Shown here: positions 25,648 through 35,257 of the stretch, piece by piece
How positions within the stretch are numbered: position 1 is the stretch's first letter
How the letters are laid out: the number at the start of each line of letters is the position of its first letter
Assembly (NCBI RefSeq): GCF_900105255.1
Contig: NZ_LT629763.1
Location: forward strand, 2,356,001 to 2,420,000
Source: Halopseudomonas sabulinigri
GTDB taxonomy: Bacteria > Pseudomonadota > Gammaproteobacteria > Pseudomonadales > Pseudomonadaceae
Length of the DNA: 64,000 nucleotides
Reading direction: 5' to 3'
The notes under the pieces: generated by a model
The model's database searches: none
What the model was told of the DNA's origin: nothing
The model's input: the letters and a program-made list of their open reading frames with translations, nothing else
Position numbers and translations under genes: made by a program

Positions 25648-26415
25648 TCAGTCCTTAATCACCGCCACTTCGGGCAGACACTCAAAGCCTGGCCGGGCCA
25701 ACAGGTAACCCTGCATCAGATCGACGCCCGCCGCGCGCAGCCACAGATACTCTTCGCGGGTTTCAATGCCTTCGGCCAGCGGCGTGATATTCAGGCTGCG
25801 CAGCATGGCCAGGCAGTGGCTGACGATCTGCTGGCGGGTCTGATCGCGGTCGATATTGCGGATCAGGCCCATGTCCAGCTTGATGATGTCGGTCTGAAAG
25901 TCGGCCAGCAGGTTTAGCCCCGAATAGCCGGAACCGAAGTCATCCAGCGCCGTCTTGAAGCCCAGCGCCTGGTAATACTCGACGATACCCTTGATGTTGG
26001 TGCTGTCTTCGATCTTCTCGACCTCGGTGAACTCAAACATGATGCGTTCGGTCGGAAAGCCGTGCTCCTTGGCGGCCTCGAAGGTGGTGCGAATACACAG
26101 CTCCGGGCGGTAGATGGCATTGGGCAGAAAGTTGATGCTGAGCATCGAGTCAATGCCCAGCTGCGCCGCCAGCGCGATGGCCTTGATGCGACACAGCTGG
26201 TCAAAGGCATAACGGTTGCTTTCGTTTACCTGCGAGATGATCGAGTAGGCCGATTCGTTATTGAGGCCACGCACCAGCGCTTCATAACCAAACACACTGC
26301 CGTCGGCGCAATTGACTATGGGTTGAAAGGCCATCGAGAAATCGAAGCCCAGCTCCGCAGTATCCGCGCAGTGGCTGCAGGGCGGTGTTTCACCGCGGGT
26401 CTTATCGCCTTGCAT
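25648..26415 (-). CDS. EAL-domain c-di-GMP phosphodiesterase
   Basis: 255 residues from the ATG behind GGGAGGG. A short N-terminal CxxC (PCSHCAD) could bind metal. The EAL domain covers the rest: FGYEALVRG, INFLPNA, FEFTEVEKIED, ALDDFGSGYSGLN, IIKLDMGLI and LAEGIETREEY. All catalytic acids and the Lys are present. It resembles the EAL half of BLUF-EAL proteins but has no BLUF domain. Single gene after the tRNA repeats; degrades c-di-GMP in the cytoplasm. Confidence 0.88.
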   Translation of the reverse strand: MQGDKTRGETPPCSHCADTAELGFDFSMAFQPIVNCADGSVFGYEALVRGLNNESAYSIISQVNESNRYAFDQLCRIKAIALAAQLGIDSMLSINFLPNAIYRPELCIRTTFEAAKEHGFPTERIMFEFTEVEKIEDSTNIKGIVEYYQALGFKTALDDFGSGYSGLNLLADFQTDIIKLDMGLIRNIDRDQTRQQIVSHCLAMLRSLNITPLAEGIETREEYLWLRAAGVDLMQGYLLARPGFECLPEVAVIKD

Positions 26416-26761
26416 TTGGGCCCTCCCAAAGACATACCAAAAATTTATCAAACTGGTGCCCACGCTGTGCCCCTGCTGCAGAAAGCATGCGTCACCTCCT
26501 TAGGCAGGCACTGGAGATCCAGCGCACGGCGAGGAGTTTCACCTCTGCCCCCTGACCCTGAGACACGCCCGGAACCCACACAGCAGTACCCGGTCAAATT
26601 GTCGAAGCGGTAAACCGCCTACGCAAGCGTTAAAAGCTTTCGGAAATCAAGCGGTTTTATAGCCTGATATTCAAAAAAAACGCAGCCTTTCAGTGGATGA
26701 TACAGGGCTAGACTAGACTGTATGCTGTGTCAGCGTCTAGGACAGACAACAGGTGGAAACA
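26416..26761. other. Divergent promoter region
   Basis: About 345 bp between the EAL gene and the REC-GGDEF-EAL gene. Contains GCGGTAAACCGC (near 26608), an imperfect palindrome, and an A8 run near 26673-26680. It probably holds both promoters. No gene seen. Confidence 0.45.
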
Positions 26762-29224
26762 ATGCGGTTGAACACAGAAGAAGCTTCGCCGGTCGTACTG
26801 ATCGTGGACGATCAGCCTAGTAATATTCGAGTACTGCGCGAAGCCGTCAAGGATTTGGGAGACATCCACTTTGCCACTTCAGGCGCCTCAGCAATAGCCT
26901 TGGCTAAGCAACTGCTGCCCGACCTTATTCTGCTGGATATCGAAATGCCAGGCATGGACGGCTACGCGGTATGCAGCGAGATCAAAAGCCAGCCGGCGCT
27001 GACCGAGACCGCCATCATTTTTGTCACTGCGCACGACCGGGAGGAGCATGAGCTACAGGCCCTGGCATTCGGCGGTGTGGACTTTGTCCAAAAACCATTG
27101 AATGTGCCGGTTGCCCGGGCCCGGGTCAAAACCCACCTGGCATTGCGTCATGAAGCTAAACAACGCGCCGCAGCACACCGTGATCTGGAGGACGTTATCC
27201 ATAACCTGCCAGCGTTCATTGCCTATTGGGACGAAGGCAGCCGAAACCTGCTGTGCAACGACAAAGTCGGCCTCTGGTTTAATGTCACTGCCGATAGCGC
27301 CAAAGGCATGCATCTCGAAGAATTCATGGGCCAGGCTTACGCTGCGGTAGTGCCGCATTTGGAGGCTGCGCAGCAAACCGGCATTGCGCAACTTTTTGAT
27401 CTGGAGATCGACCTCGGTGACGCTTCCTACCGCTATGCCCAGGCATCACTGGTCCCGCGTTTCGACGGCAGTACTTACTTTGGCTGCCTGATGCTGCTGG
27501 CAGATGTAACCGAGCGAAAAATTGCAGAAAGACAGCTATTTGCAGAAAAGGAACGTATACGGGTAACCCTAAACTCTATCGGTGATGCGGTCATTGCGAC
27601 CGACGCGCAAGGCATTATCACCTTTATGAATCCCATCGCTGAAACACTGACCGAGTGGCGTGCCGCAAGTGCCGTAGGCCGACCCATAGAAGAGGTCATG
27701 CCGCTGCAGGATGGCAGCGACGCAAGAGAGCTGCGAAACCCAATCTATCTTGCTTTGGAACAGCAGCGTGTAGTGGGCATGGCGCTCAACTGCAAACTGG
27801 TTCGGCCGGGCGGCCAGGCTCTAGAAGTAGAAGACTCCGCTGCCCCCATCCGTGATGAAAGCGGGCGTATTACCGGCGCTATCGTGGTCTTTCATGACGT
27901 CAGTGAAGCTAGAGCCATGGCAATCAAAATGACCCACTTGGCGAACCACGACGCACTGACCAACCTGCCCAACAGAATGCTGCTACAAGACCGGGCAGAA
28001 CAAGCGCTGCAACAGGCCCGCCGGCAAGAGCTGAGGGTAGCCCTGCTGCTGTTCGATATCGATAACTTCAAGATGATCAACGACAGCCGAGGGCATCGGG
28101 TAGGCGATGAGTTGATCATTCAGGCAGCACACCGTTTACTCAACGCATGCAGTTCGGTTGATACCGTTAGCCGTCAGGGTGGCGATGAGTTCATTATCCT
28201 GCTGCCTGAAGTCACCACCGTCGAATACGTTGTAGAAATCGCCAACCGCCTGCGGGAGACTATCGCCTCCGAGTTTCAGATATTCGGCGAATCTTACTCG
28301 CTCACAACCAGCGTGGGCATCAGCCTGTACCCAGATGACAGCAACGACATCGAGGACCTGTACCGGCATGCCGACTCGGCTATGTATCAGGCTAAACAGG
28401 AGGGAAAAAACCGCTACCGGTTTTTCTCCCAGGACGTCGAAGAAAGCTCCCGTACCCGACATGAACTTGAACAGGGCATGCGCCATGCATTGAATGAGGG
28501 CGCCTTTGCGGTGCATTACCAGGCCAAAGTCGACTCCGCAGCCGCCCACATATATGGTGCAGAGGCTTTGGTACGTTGGAAAAGGCCCGATGGTGTGCAG
28601 ATGTCACCGGCCGAATTCATTCCGCTGGCCGAAGAGCTGGGACTAATCATTCCGCTCGGCCGCTTCGTACTGCAAACCGCCTGCAGGGATGCGCAACAGT
28701 GGCGCGCGCGCGGCTATAACCTGTGCGTAAGTGTGAATATCTCCGCCATTCAATTCCAGGAGCCTGACTTTTTCGACATGGTGGTCTCTAGCCTAGCCGA
28801 GGCCCACCTGCCCAGCCATCTGCTTGAGCTGGAGATAACCGAAGGGGTGCTGGCACGCGACGCTGCTTCTGCGGTCGCACTGTTGGAAAAGCTCAGAACG
28901 GCCGGCATCCGCGTCGCCATCGATGATTTTGGCACCGGCTACTCAAGCCTTTCCTACCTGAAAAATTTTCCAATCGACGTGTTGAAAATAGATCAGAGCT
29001 TTGTGAAAGACATGCTCACCGATGAAAGCGACACGGCGATCATCACTGCCATCATCACCCTGGGAAAAACGCTAGGCATGGAGCTGATTGCCGAAGGCGT
29101 AGAGACGCAGCAGCAAGTGGATTACTTGCTCAGCAAAGGCTGTCACTTGGTTCAGGGCTACTTTTACAGTCGCCCCACCCATTTTGAGCAGTTTTGTGAC
29201 CTGCTGGAACACGGCATCGGCTAG
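26762..29224 (+). CDS. Response regulator REC-PAS-PAS-GGDEF-EAL
   Basis: 820 residues from the ATG with AGGTGG 5 nt upstream. Receiver 8-125 with phospho-Asp in LILLDIEMPGMDGY and Lys in FVQKP. PAS-like 135-245; PAS 260-380 (IRVTLNSIGDAVIATDAQG). GGDEF about 395-555 with intact RQGGDEF near 473. EAL about 570-815 with AEALVRWKRP, VNISAIQFQ, LEITEGVLA, IDDFGTGYSS, KIDQSFV and AEGVET, all intact. A dual-type c-di-GMP enzyme controlled by phosphorylation. The hybrid kinase gene starts 54 nt downstream and is the obvious partner. Confidence 0.93.
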   Translation: MRLNTEEASPVVLIVDDQPSNIRVLREAVKDLGDIHFATSGASAIALAKQLLPDLILLDIEMPGMDGYAVCSEIKSQPALTETAIIFVTAHDREEHELQALAFGGVDFVQKPLNVPVARARVKTHLALRHEAKQRAAAHRDLEDVIHNLPAFIAYWDEGSRNLLCNDKVGLWFNVTADSAKGMHLEEFMGQAYAAVVPHLEAAQQTGIAQLFDLEIDLGDASYRYAQASLVPRFDGSTYFGCLMLLADVTERKIAERQLFAEKERIRVTLNSIGDAVIATDAQGIITFMNPIAETLTEWRAASAVGRPIEEVMPLQDGSDARELRNPIYLALEQQRVVGMALNCKLVRPGGQALEVEDSAAPIRDESGRITGAIVVFHDVSEARAMAIKMTHLANHDALTNLPNRMLLQDRAEQALQQARRQELRVALLLFDIDNFKMINDSRGHRVGDELIIQAAHRLLNACSSVDTVSRQGGDEFIILLPEVTTVEYVVEIANRLRETIASEFQIFGESYSLTTSVGISLYPDDSNDIEDLYRHADSAMYQAKQEGKNRYRFFSQDVEESSRTRHELEQGMRHALNEGAFAVHYQAKVDSAAAHIYGAEALVRWKRPDGVQMSPAEFIPLAEELGLIIPLGRFVLQTACRDAQQWRARGYNLCVSVNISAIQFQEPDFFDMVVSSLAEAHLPSHLLELEITEGVLARDAASAVALLEKLRTAGIRVAIDDFGTGYSSLSYLKNFPIDVLKIDQSFVKDMLTDESDTAIITAIITLGKTLGMELIAEGVETQQQVDYLLSKGCHLVQGYFYSRPTHFEQFCDLLEHGIG

Positions 29225-29278
29225 CCGAGCGCCGCCCACAGGGCACCTCACCCACTAAGGTAATAGGTACTGAATAGG

Positions 29279-32200
29279 TTGAAAACGGCATCGCGGACAC
29301 AGCAGTTCCTGGCAGGCGCGAGTGCCTTCGTGCTGGTTTCCGCTTCTCTGGTGGCCTATGTCAGCGGGAACATGGCGCGGGAGCGCGCCATTAACGCAAC
29401 GTTTCTTCAGCTGGAAAACGCTGCGAGGGTACGCGCCGAAACACTCTCCCAGCTGACCCACCAGCTTGCCCTCGACGTACGCTTTCTGGCCAAGACGCCA
29501 CCCATTGCCGGCATCGCCAGAGCACTCGCCAACGGTGGCTATGACGCCTTGGAGGATAGCTCAACAACCGTCTGGAAAAACCGCCTGGGAACTATTTTCA
29601 AGTCCTATACCGAGTCACGGGAGGACGTCGCCCAAGTACGCCTGATCGGCGTCGCCGACCAGGGCCTAGAGCTGGTCAGGGTTGAACGCAAGCCCGATAG
29701 AGTGGCCAACATTGCCCCCAACCGCCTCCAGATCAAGGCCAGCGAACCTTACTTCGTCGAGGGTATGCAAACCTCGTACGACCACGTCTACTTTTCCAAT
29801 ATAACCCTCAACCGCGAGCAAGGCGTTGTCCAACGGCCCTACGCCCCCATGCTTCGGGCGCTCACCCCAGTGTTTGACGAACATAACCAACGCTATGGCG
29901 TGGTCGTGATAAATCAGGATGTCTCCGCCGCTCTGGAGCATCTGACCATAGATGACAACGATAGCCTGCGGATTTACGCCACAGGACCGAATGGCGACTA
30001 CCTAGTAAACCCTGACAAGACCCTGGAGTTCGGCGCTGACCTAGGCAAGCCCTTGCACTGGCAGGCGGATTTCACCGCCAGCCAATATAGCCAGCAGCCC
30101 GACCACTACACCGGGATCAAGGGAGAAAAGCGACTGGCAGTACGCGCTGAAGTGCTGTTGAATGGCGAGCCTCGCGACACTTATGTCTGGGCCGCCCTGC
30201 CGTACAGCCAGGTTACCAGCACAGTCGACGGTGCCCGCTTGGTAGCCTTCGGCGCCACTACCCTAATCGGCTTTTTAGGTGCGTTGTTAGCCTTTGTCTT
30301 TTTCCGTCAGAAAATGGTGCTCGAACAACACCAAAGGCGGCTGGCGGCTATAGTTGAAGGCGCGCAAGACGCCATTATTGGCCAGGACCTGAGCGGCCAG
30401 ATTACCAGCTGGAACCCGGGAGCCGAGTCACTTTTTGGCTACTCGCAAAGTGAGGTAATCGGCAAAGACTTGATGGCTCTAGTTTTTCCGGAACACTTTA
30501 AGCAGAGCGAAGCCAGAGTGCTTGCCAGTATCAAGCAGCACCACCATTACCCTCACTACGAAGCGGCCGTGCGCACACGCAGCGGTGGTGAAGTAGACGT
30601 ATCCGTGGCGGTATCGGTGATTTTCTCTGCGCCGGGAGAAATCATTGGTTTGTCGCGCAGTTTCCGCAACATTTCCGAACAAATGCGGGCGCAGCGGAAA
30701 ATACAACAGCTCAACAGCAGCCTTGAGAGCAAAGTGGCTGCCCGCACCGCCGAACTCAAAAGCAGATCGCAAATGACTTTGGCCATTCTTGATGTGGCCC
30801 CCACCCCCATCATTACCTTCAATGCCGCCGGTGAGGTGAAAACCCGCAACTCGGCGTTCACATCCAGGCTGGGCCAGGCCTCCAACGCCGACACACCACT
30901 GCTGATTGACAACATCCTCGGCAGTCAGGACGTAACGGCGGTAGCGGATATCCGTCACCGCCTACGTAACCTAAAGGCTATGGATGACAAGCGCGATGGC
31001 CTCGAAGTGCAGTTACTGACGAGATCCGGCCAGTATTTGCCCTTCTATCTCAGCCTCGGCTTGTCCCTGATAGATGATCAGGAGTTTTGGGTCGCGATAT
31101 TCACTGATCTGAGCGAGCTGAACCAGCAGAAGCTTGAACTCAAAGAGGCCATGGATAACCTTTCCATGGCAGCCGACGTTGCCGAACTGGGCATCTGGAT
31201 CTGGAACCTGGCTGACAACGCGCTCTACTGGGACAGCAAGATGTACGCTATTTATGAGCTGAGCGAGGCTCAGGCTATCGATTTCGACAGCTGGCAGGAA
31301 CACGTTCATGCAGAGGACAGAAGCGCCACAGTCGAGCTGATAAGTCATTTGGTACACCAGACGGCGGCCAACAATTATGAGTTCAGAATACTCACCCGCG
31401 CGGGAGGCACCCGTTACATCCAGGCCGCAGCCTATGTGCAGCGCAACGACCTTGGCACCACCACCAGAGTAGTGGGCGTGAATCGGGACATCACAGCTCA
31501 ACGCCTGCTGGAGATCGAATTGAGCTCCGCAAAGGAGGTGGCGCAACAGGCCAATATCGCCAAGTCTGCCTTCCTCGCCAACATGAGCCACGAAATCCGC
31601 ACGCCCATGAATGCGGTGATCGGCATGCTGCAGCTGATAGACCACCAGTCGCTCCCCACAAGCCAAAGCCAATACATCACCAACGCCATGAGCGCAGCCA
31701 AATCCCTGTTATGGCTACTCAACGACATCCTCGACTACTCGAAAATCGAGTCTGGAAAGATGGAGCTGGACCCACACTCTTTCGAGCTTGATCAACTACT
31801 GCAGGACCTGGCGGTGGTTATGACCGGCATCGTCATCGATAAAAGTCTGGAGATTCTTTTCGACATCGACCCCGGCGTCCCAATGTGTCTGCGCGGTGAC
31901 GGCATGCGCCTGAAGCAGGTGCTCATCAACCTGGCGTCGAACGCGGTCAAATTTACCGCTCAAGGCCAGGTCGTGGTGGCAGTAGAGCTGACCGAAAAGA
32001 CCGACGGCAGAGCGCACATTCGCTTCTCGGTTGCCGACAGTGGCATCGGTATCAGCGAAGAACAGATGACTCGCATATTTGACGGTTTTTCCCAGGCAGA
32101 AGCCTCTACCAGCCGCCAGTACGGGGGATCGGGGCTGGGACTGGTCATCAGTTCCAGGCTAGTCAGGCTGATGGGCGGCGCGTTACAAGCCGAAAGCACC

Positions 32201-33769
32201 GTGGGCCAGGGCAGCCGGTTTCACTTCTCGCTAGCGCTTGATTACGACCCCAGCGCCTCGGAGCTGTTCCTTGAGCGCTTGAAAATTGAGCAGCCCCTCA
32301 AAATATTGGTGGTAGACGATAACGCTTCTTCAGTTTTGATACATATTCGCATGCTGCAGTCACTGGGCTGGCTGACCGAAGGCGCCGAGTCCGGCGAAGA
32401 CGCTGTCACAAAGGTCGTGCAAGCGGCAGAACAGCAACGCCCCTTTGACGTCATACTAATGGACTGGCGGATGCCCGGGCTGGACGGCATCGCCACGGCA
32501 GACCTGGTGTCTCAAGCGCTTGCTGGCGAGCGAGCGCCCGCCATCATAATGATGACGGCCTACGGTAAAGAAAATATCCAGCCGGAAAACGAACCCGCCG
32601 AGGCGCAGATAGCACTCACGCTATCCAAGCCTGCAACCCTGGCGCAGCTGCACAATGCCGTGATGCAGGCTCTGGGTAGAGAGCAGCAACCCATGACCAC
32701 GGCGGAGTTTTCATTCGACGACAAAGTGCTTTCGTCTATAAAGGTACTTGTCGTCGAAGATAACCTGCTTAACCAACAGGTGGTCGCCACAATGCTGGAA
32801 AACTCCGGCGCGACCGTTGCGGTGGTATCCAGCGGTGTCGCTGCCATATCCCGCCTGACCAGCCAAAAAGCCGAGCGTCCAGATATCGTACTGATGGATG
32901 TGCAGATGCCTGATATAGATGGCCTTGAGGCTACCCGGCGACTAAGACAACACTCCGAGCTGGACGACCTGCCTATCCTAGCGATGACAGCCAATGTGTC
33001 GCCACAGGATCGCAAGAACTGCATTGCAGCAGGCATGAACGGGCACATCGGCAAGCCATTCGACTTTGCCGAACTCACCAGAACGCTACTGTACTGGACT
33101 GGAACCAAGGCTGGAGCGCTAGCCGCAGATGTCGCTGGTGCGGCCCCCACGCCAGCGGCCACAGCCGACTCAACGGCCGCCATCAGGGCACGCTTTGGCG
33201 GCAATGTAGCGCCATTTATCAGTACCTTCGTCCATTTCAAAGACGAAGCGAATAGCTTCCTAGAAAAGTATGATGCCATCGCCGCGCAACGCGACCTCGC
33301 GGCGGCGGCGGCGCTGTTCCATACCCTGAAAGGCATGGCCGGCACCCTGGGTCTGCAAGCACTCTCGACCTTCGCGGAAAAACAGGAAAAGCGGGCGGCG
33401 AACAACCACGCCGCAGAGGATGGCAACGATCTGTTCACACCCTTGTTTCGTGCCGAGTTTGCGGAGCTGACGCAAGCTGCCTGTCGCGTAGTAGAAGACC
33501 TCATCGCCGAGGAGTCGGTAGAGCCTGACAGCCTACCCTTAGCCCCTGTAGGGCAAACAGAGTCTTTGCGCGAGTTGCTTGCCCGACTGGTTCCTCTCCT
33601 GGAAGCAGGCAACCTGGAAGCACTAGATAACCTGCGCCAGCTAATGCAGCATGCCCGCGACCAGCCGGCGCTGAGCGAATCGCTGACCACCCTAGCCGGA
33701 CTGATCGAACAACTGGACTTCGCCACTGCGAGCAACATCGCACGTACACTACTCGAACCGCCAGCCTAA
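29279..33769 (+). CDS. Hybrid sensor kinase (sensor-PAS3-HisKA-HATPase-REC-REC-HPt)
   Basis: 1496 residues from a TTG codon; no ATG fits without losing the first membrane helix. TM 8-29, periplasmic dCache-like sensor 35-318 (EPYFVEGMQTSYDHVYFSN), TM 320-342, three PAS domains (about 350-745), HisKA with SHEIRTPMNAVIG near 769, HATPase with NLASNAVKF and GSGLGLVIS, REC1 (Asp in LMDWRMPG, about 1060), REC2 (LMDVQMPD, about 1203) and a C-terminal HPt with LFHTLKGMAGTLG (about 1347). A complete four-step phosphorelay in one chain, probably feeding the GGDEF-EAL regulator upstream. Confidence 0.92.
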   Translation: MKTASRTQQFLAGASAFVLVSASLVAYVSGNMARERAINATFLQLENAARVRAETLSQLTHQLALDVRFLAKTPPIAGIARALANGGYDALEDSSTTVWKNRLGTIFKSYTESREDVAQVRLIGVADQGLELVRVERKPDRVANIAPNRLQIKASEPYFVEGMQTSYDHVYFSNITLNREQGVVQRPYAPMLRALTPVFDEHNQRYGVVVINQDVSAALEHLTIDDNDSLRIYATGPNGDYLVNPDKTLEFGADLGKPLHWQADFTASQYSQQPDHYTGIKGEKRLAVRAEVLLNGEPRDTYVWAALPYSQVTSTVDGARLVAFGATTLIGFLGALLAFVFFRQKMVLEQHQRRLAAIVEGAQDAIIGQDLSGQITSWNPGAESLFGYSQSEVIGKDLMALVFPEHFKQSEARVLASIKQHHHYPHYEAAVRTRSGGEVDVSVAVSVIFSAPGEIIGLSRSFRNISEQMRAQRKIQQLNSSLESKVAARTAELKSRSQMTLAILDVAPTPIITFNAAGEVKTRNSAFTSRLGQASNADTPLLIDNILGSQDVTAVADIRHRLRNLKAMDDKRDGLEVQLLTRSGQYLPFYLSLGLSLIDDQEFWVAIFTDLSELNQQKLELKEAMDNLSMAADVAELGIWIWNLADNALYWDSKMYAIYELSEAQAIDFDSWQEHVHAEDRSATVELISHLVHQTAANNYEFRILTRAGGTRYIQAAAYVQRNDLGTTTRVVGVNRDITAQRLLEIELSSAKEVAQQANIAKSAFLANMSHEIRTPMNAVIGMLQLIDHQSLPTSQSQYITNAMSAAKSLLWLLNDILDYSKIESGKMELDPHSFELDQLLQDLAVVMTGIVIDKSLEILFDIDPGVPMCLRGDGMRLKQVLINLASNAVKFTAQGQVVVAVELTEKTDGRAHIRFSVADSGIGISEEQMTRIFDGFSQAEASTSRQYGGSGLGLVISSRLVRLMGGALQAESTVGQGSRFHFSLALDYDPSASELFLERLKIEQPLKILVVDDNASSVLIHIRMLQSLGWLTEGAESGEDAVTKVVQAAEQQRPFDVILMDWRMPGLDGIATADLVSQALAGERAPAIIMMTAYGKENIQPENEPAEAQIALTLSKPATLAQLHNAVMQALGREQQPMTTAEFSFDDKVLSSIKVLVVEDNLLNQQVVATMLENSGATVAVVSSGVAAISRLTSQKAERPDIVLMDVQMPDIDGLEATRRLRQHSELDDLPILAMTANVSPQDRKNCIAAGMNGHIGKPFDFAELTRTLLYWTGTKAGALAADVAGAAPTPAATADSTAAIRARFGGNVAPFISTFVHFKDEANSFLEKYDAIAAQRDLAAAAALFHTLKGMAGTLGLQALSTFAEKQEKRAANNHAAEDGNDLFTPLFRAEFAELTQAACRVVEDLIAEESVEPDSLPLAPVGQTESLRELLARLVPLLEAGNLEALDNLRQLMQHARDQPALSESLTTLAGLIEQLDFATASNIARTLLEPPA

Positions 33770-33792
33770 GCACTTGATCGCTATAGAGGCTT

Positions 33793-34524
33793 TCAGCGTA
33801 GCGAGACATCTGTCGGCAGCAGCTGACGCTGAGTGCCCTCACGCGCGAACAACCGACTTATCCGGCACCAGGCCAGCGGATTGGTGCTGCATTCGCCACC
33901 GAAAATGGCCTGCTTGAAGTCCGCCAGATCTACCCGATTCAGGTAGCCAACGGCGTCATCCATACGCTCGGCCCGGCCAAAACCGCCTTCGAGCATTTCC
34001 GCCATTGCCTCCTCCCGCGACCAGCCGTCGTAGACAATGCGGTACATGGCGGTAACCAAGCCCGTGCGATTCTGCCCGTGCTTGCAGTGCACCAGCACGC
34101 CGCCGCGCTGCTCACCAGCGCGTATGGCACGCAGCACTGAGATAACCTCGGTATCGGTCACCCGGTCGCCACGTAACGGGATATGCACCCGCGCGATGCT
34201 GCCGTCAGTCAACCAGGCCGCATCATCCTGTTGGTAGAAGTTGATCACCGTGGTGATGCCACGGGCACGCAGTTCGGCCACATCGTCTGCCTGCGGCAAC
34301 GCGCTGCGATACAGCGTTGGGCTAAGCGTGTAGAAACGAAATTCCTCGTCCAGCGGCTGCGCCCAGCCGGTCGGGCGCGGTGTCTGGGCGGCGAGAAACC
34401 GCGGCGGAAAGGCCACCTCGTCGCTACGCAATACATCAGGTCGCCAGAGAGCGACTATCGCCAGCAAAGCCAGCGGCAGGGCAAGCCATGCCGCCGGGCG
34501 CATAACGCGCTTAACTCGGTTCAT
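33793..34524 (-). CDS. Dual-specificity/tyrosine phosphatase, membrane-anchored
   Basis: 243 residues from the ATG preceded by GGAG at 9 nt; an ATG five codons earlier lacks a ribosome site. N-terminal membrane segment (about 12-28), then a phosphatase domain with the CX5R loop HCKHGQNRTG and upstream TVINFYQQDD. The gene overlaps the PAP2 gene by 14 nt and is third in an operon with a sulfatase. The active site probably faces the periplasm, so phospholipid head groups or sugar phosphates are more likely substrates than phosphotyrosine. Inference from context. Confidence 0.85.
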   Translation of the reverse strand: MNRVKRVMRPAAWLALPLALLAIVALWRPDVLRSDEVAFPPRFLAAQTPRPTGWAQPLDEEFRFYTLSPTLYRSALPQADDVAELRARGITTVINFYQQDDAAWLTDGSIARVHIPLRGDRVTDTEVISVLRAIRAGEQRGGVLVHCKHGQNRTGLVTAMYRIVYDGWSREEAMAEMLEGGFGRAERMDDAVGYLNRVDLADFKQAIFGGECSTNPLAWCRISRLFAREGTQRQLLPTDVSLR

Positions 34525-35257
34525 AGTGAACGACTCCATCGTTTTTTATTGTCTGGGGAGCTATCACGGCGTGCCGATACAGCAGCAGACGATAACAGAA
34601 AAGACTGGTGCACCAGTCAAACAACAGCGTCCACAAGTTGTGCGACATGAAGTGCGCGCCCTGCATGGTGCGGCCCAGCGAGAACACCGCGCCCAGGCTC
34701 AGCGCTATGATCAACGCGGCGCGGGCGGCCCGCGGGCGCCGGTCGCGCAACATGAAGAACAGTGCAAGCAGGGAGAAACCCGCAGACGCATGGCCACCCG
34801 GCCAGCAGCGACCGGGCTTGGCATCGGCCGGCCGCTCACTCAGCAAGGGCGTGTGCTGCTGGTCACCGCCATACTGTTGCAGGCTCCAGGGACAGGGCAC
34901 ATTGCTCAGCGCCTTGAGCGGCGTTACCAGGCTGGTACACAGCGCCATGGCCAGCACCAGATAACCCAGCGGGCGACGGTGCTGGCGCAGCGGGGTAGGC
35001 AGCAGGCTGAGCAGAAATCCGCCAATCGCCAGCACGCCAATCACGATCACCGCCTGCTTGGCGCGGTCATGCAGAATATCCTCCAGGAAAAAGCTGTGAC
35101 GTCCGACAAAGCCCAGGCCCGGCTCATAGAAGAGATTCGAGATGGCCACATCCAGAGGGCCCGGATCGACCAGCAGCATCAGCGCCATCAGAGCCAGCGG
35201 CAGGGCAAACCAGAGCCGAAAATTGAAGGGCCTGGAGGCTGAGCTGGGCGCGCTCAT
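34511..35257 (-). CDS. PAP2-family membrane phosphatase
   Basis: 248 residues, about six membrane helices. PAP2 motifs: KALSNVPCPW (a loose form of motif 1), PGGHASAG (motif 2) and GRTMQGAHFMSHNLWT (motif 3, catalytic His). Similar to LpxE/LpxT or phosphatidylglycerophosphate phosphatase types. ATGA coupling to the sulfatase gene. It probably removes phosphate from a lipid on the periplasmic side of the inner membrane, as part of envelope remodelling under ColR. Confidence 0.85.
   Translation of the reverse strand: MSAPSSASRPFNFRLWFALPLALMALMLLVDPGPLDVAISNLFYEPGLGFVGRHSFFLEDILHDRAKQAVIVIGVLAIGGFLLSLLPTPLRQHRRPLGYLVLAMALCTSLVTPLKALSNVPCPWSLQQYGGDQQHTPLLSERPADAKPGRCWPGGHASAGFSLLALFFMLRDRRPRAARAALIIALSLGAVFSLGRTMQGAHFMSHNLWTLLFDWCTSLFCYRLLLYRHAVIAPQTIKNDGVVHYEPS

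Noticed and set aside
25201..25917. Plus-strand frame of 238 codons across the tRNA repeats
   Set aside because: It consists of two translated copies of the non-coding repeat and runs antisense into the EAL gene.
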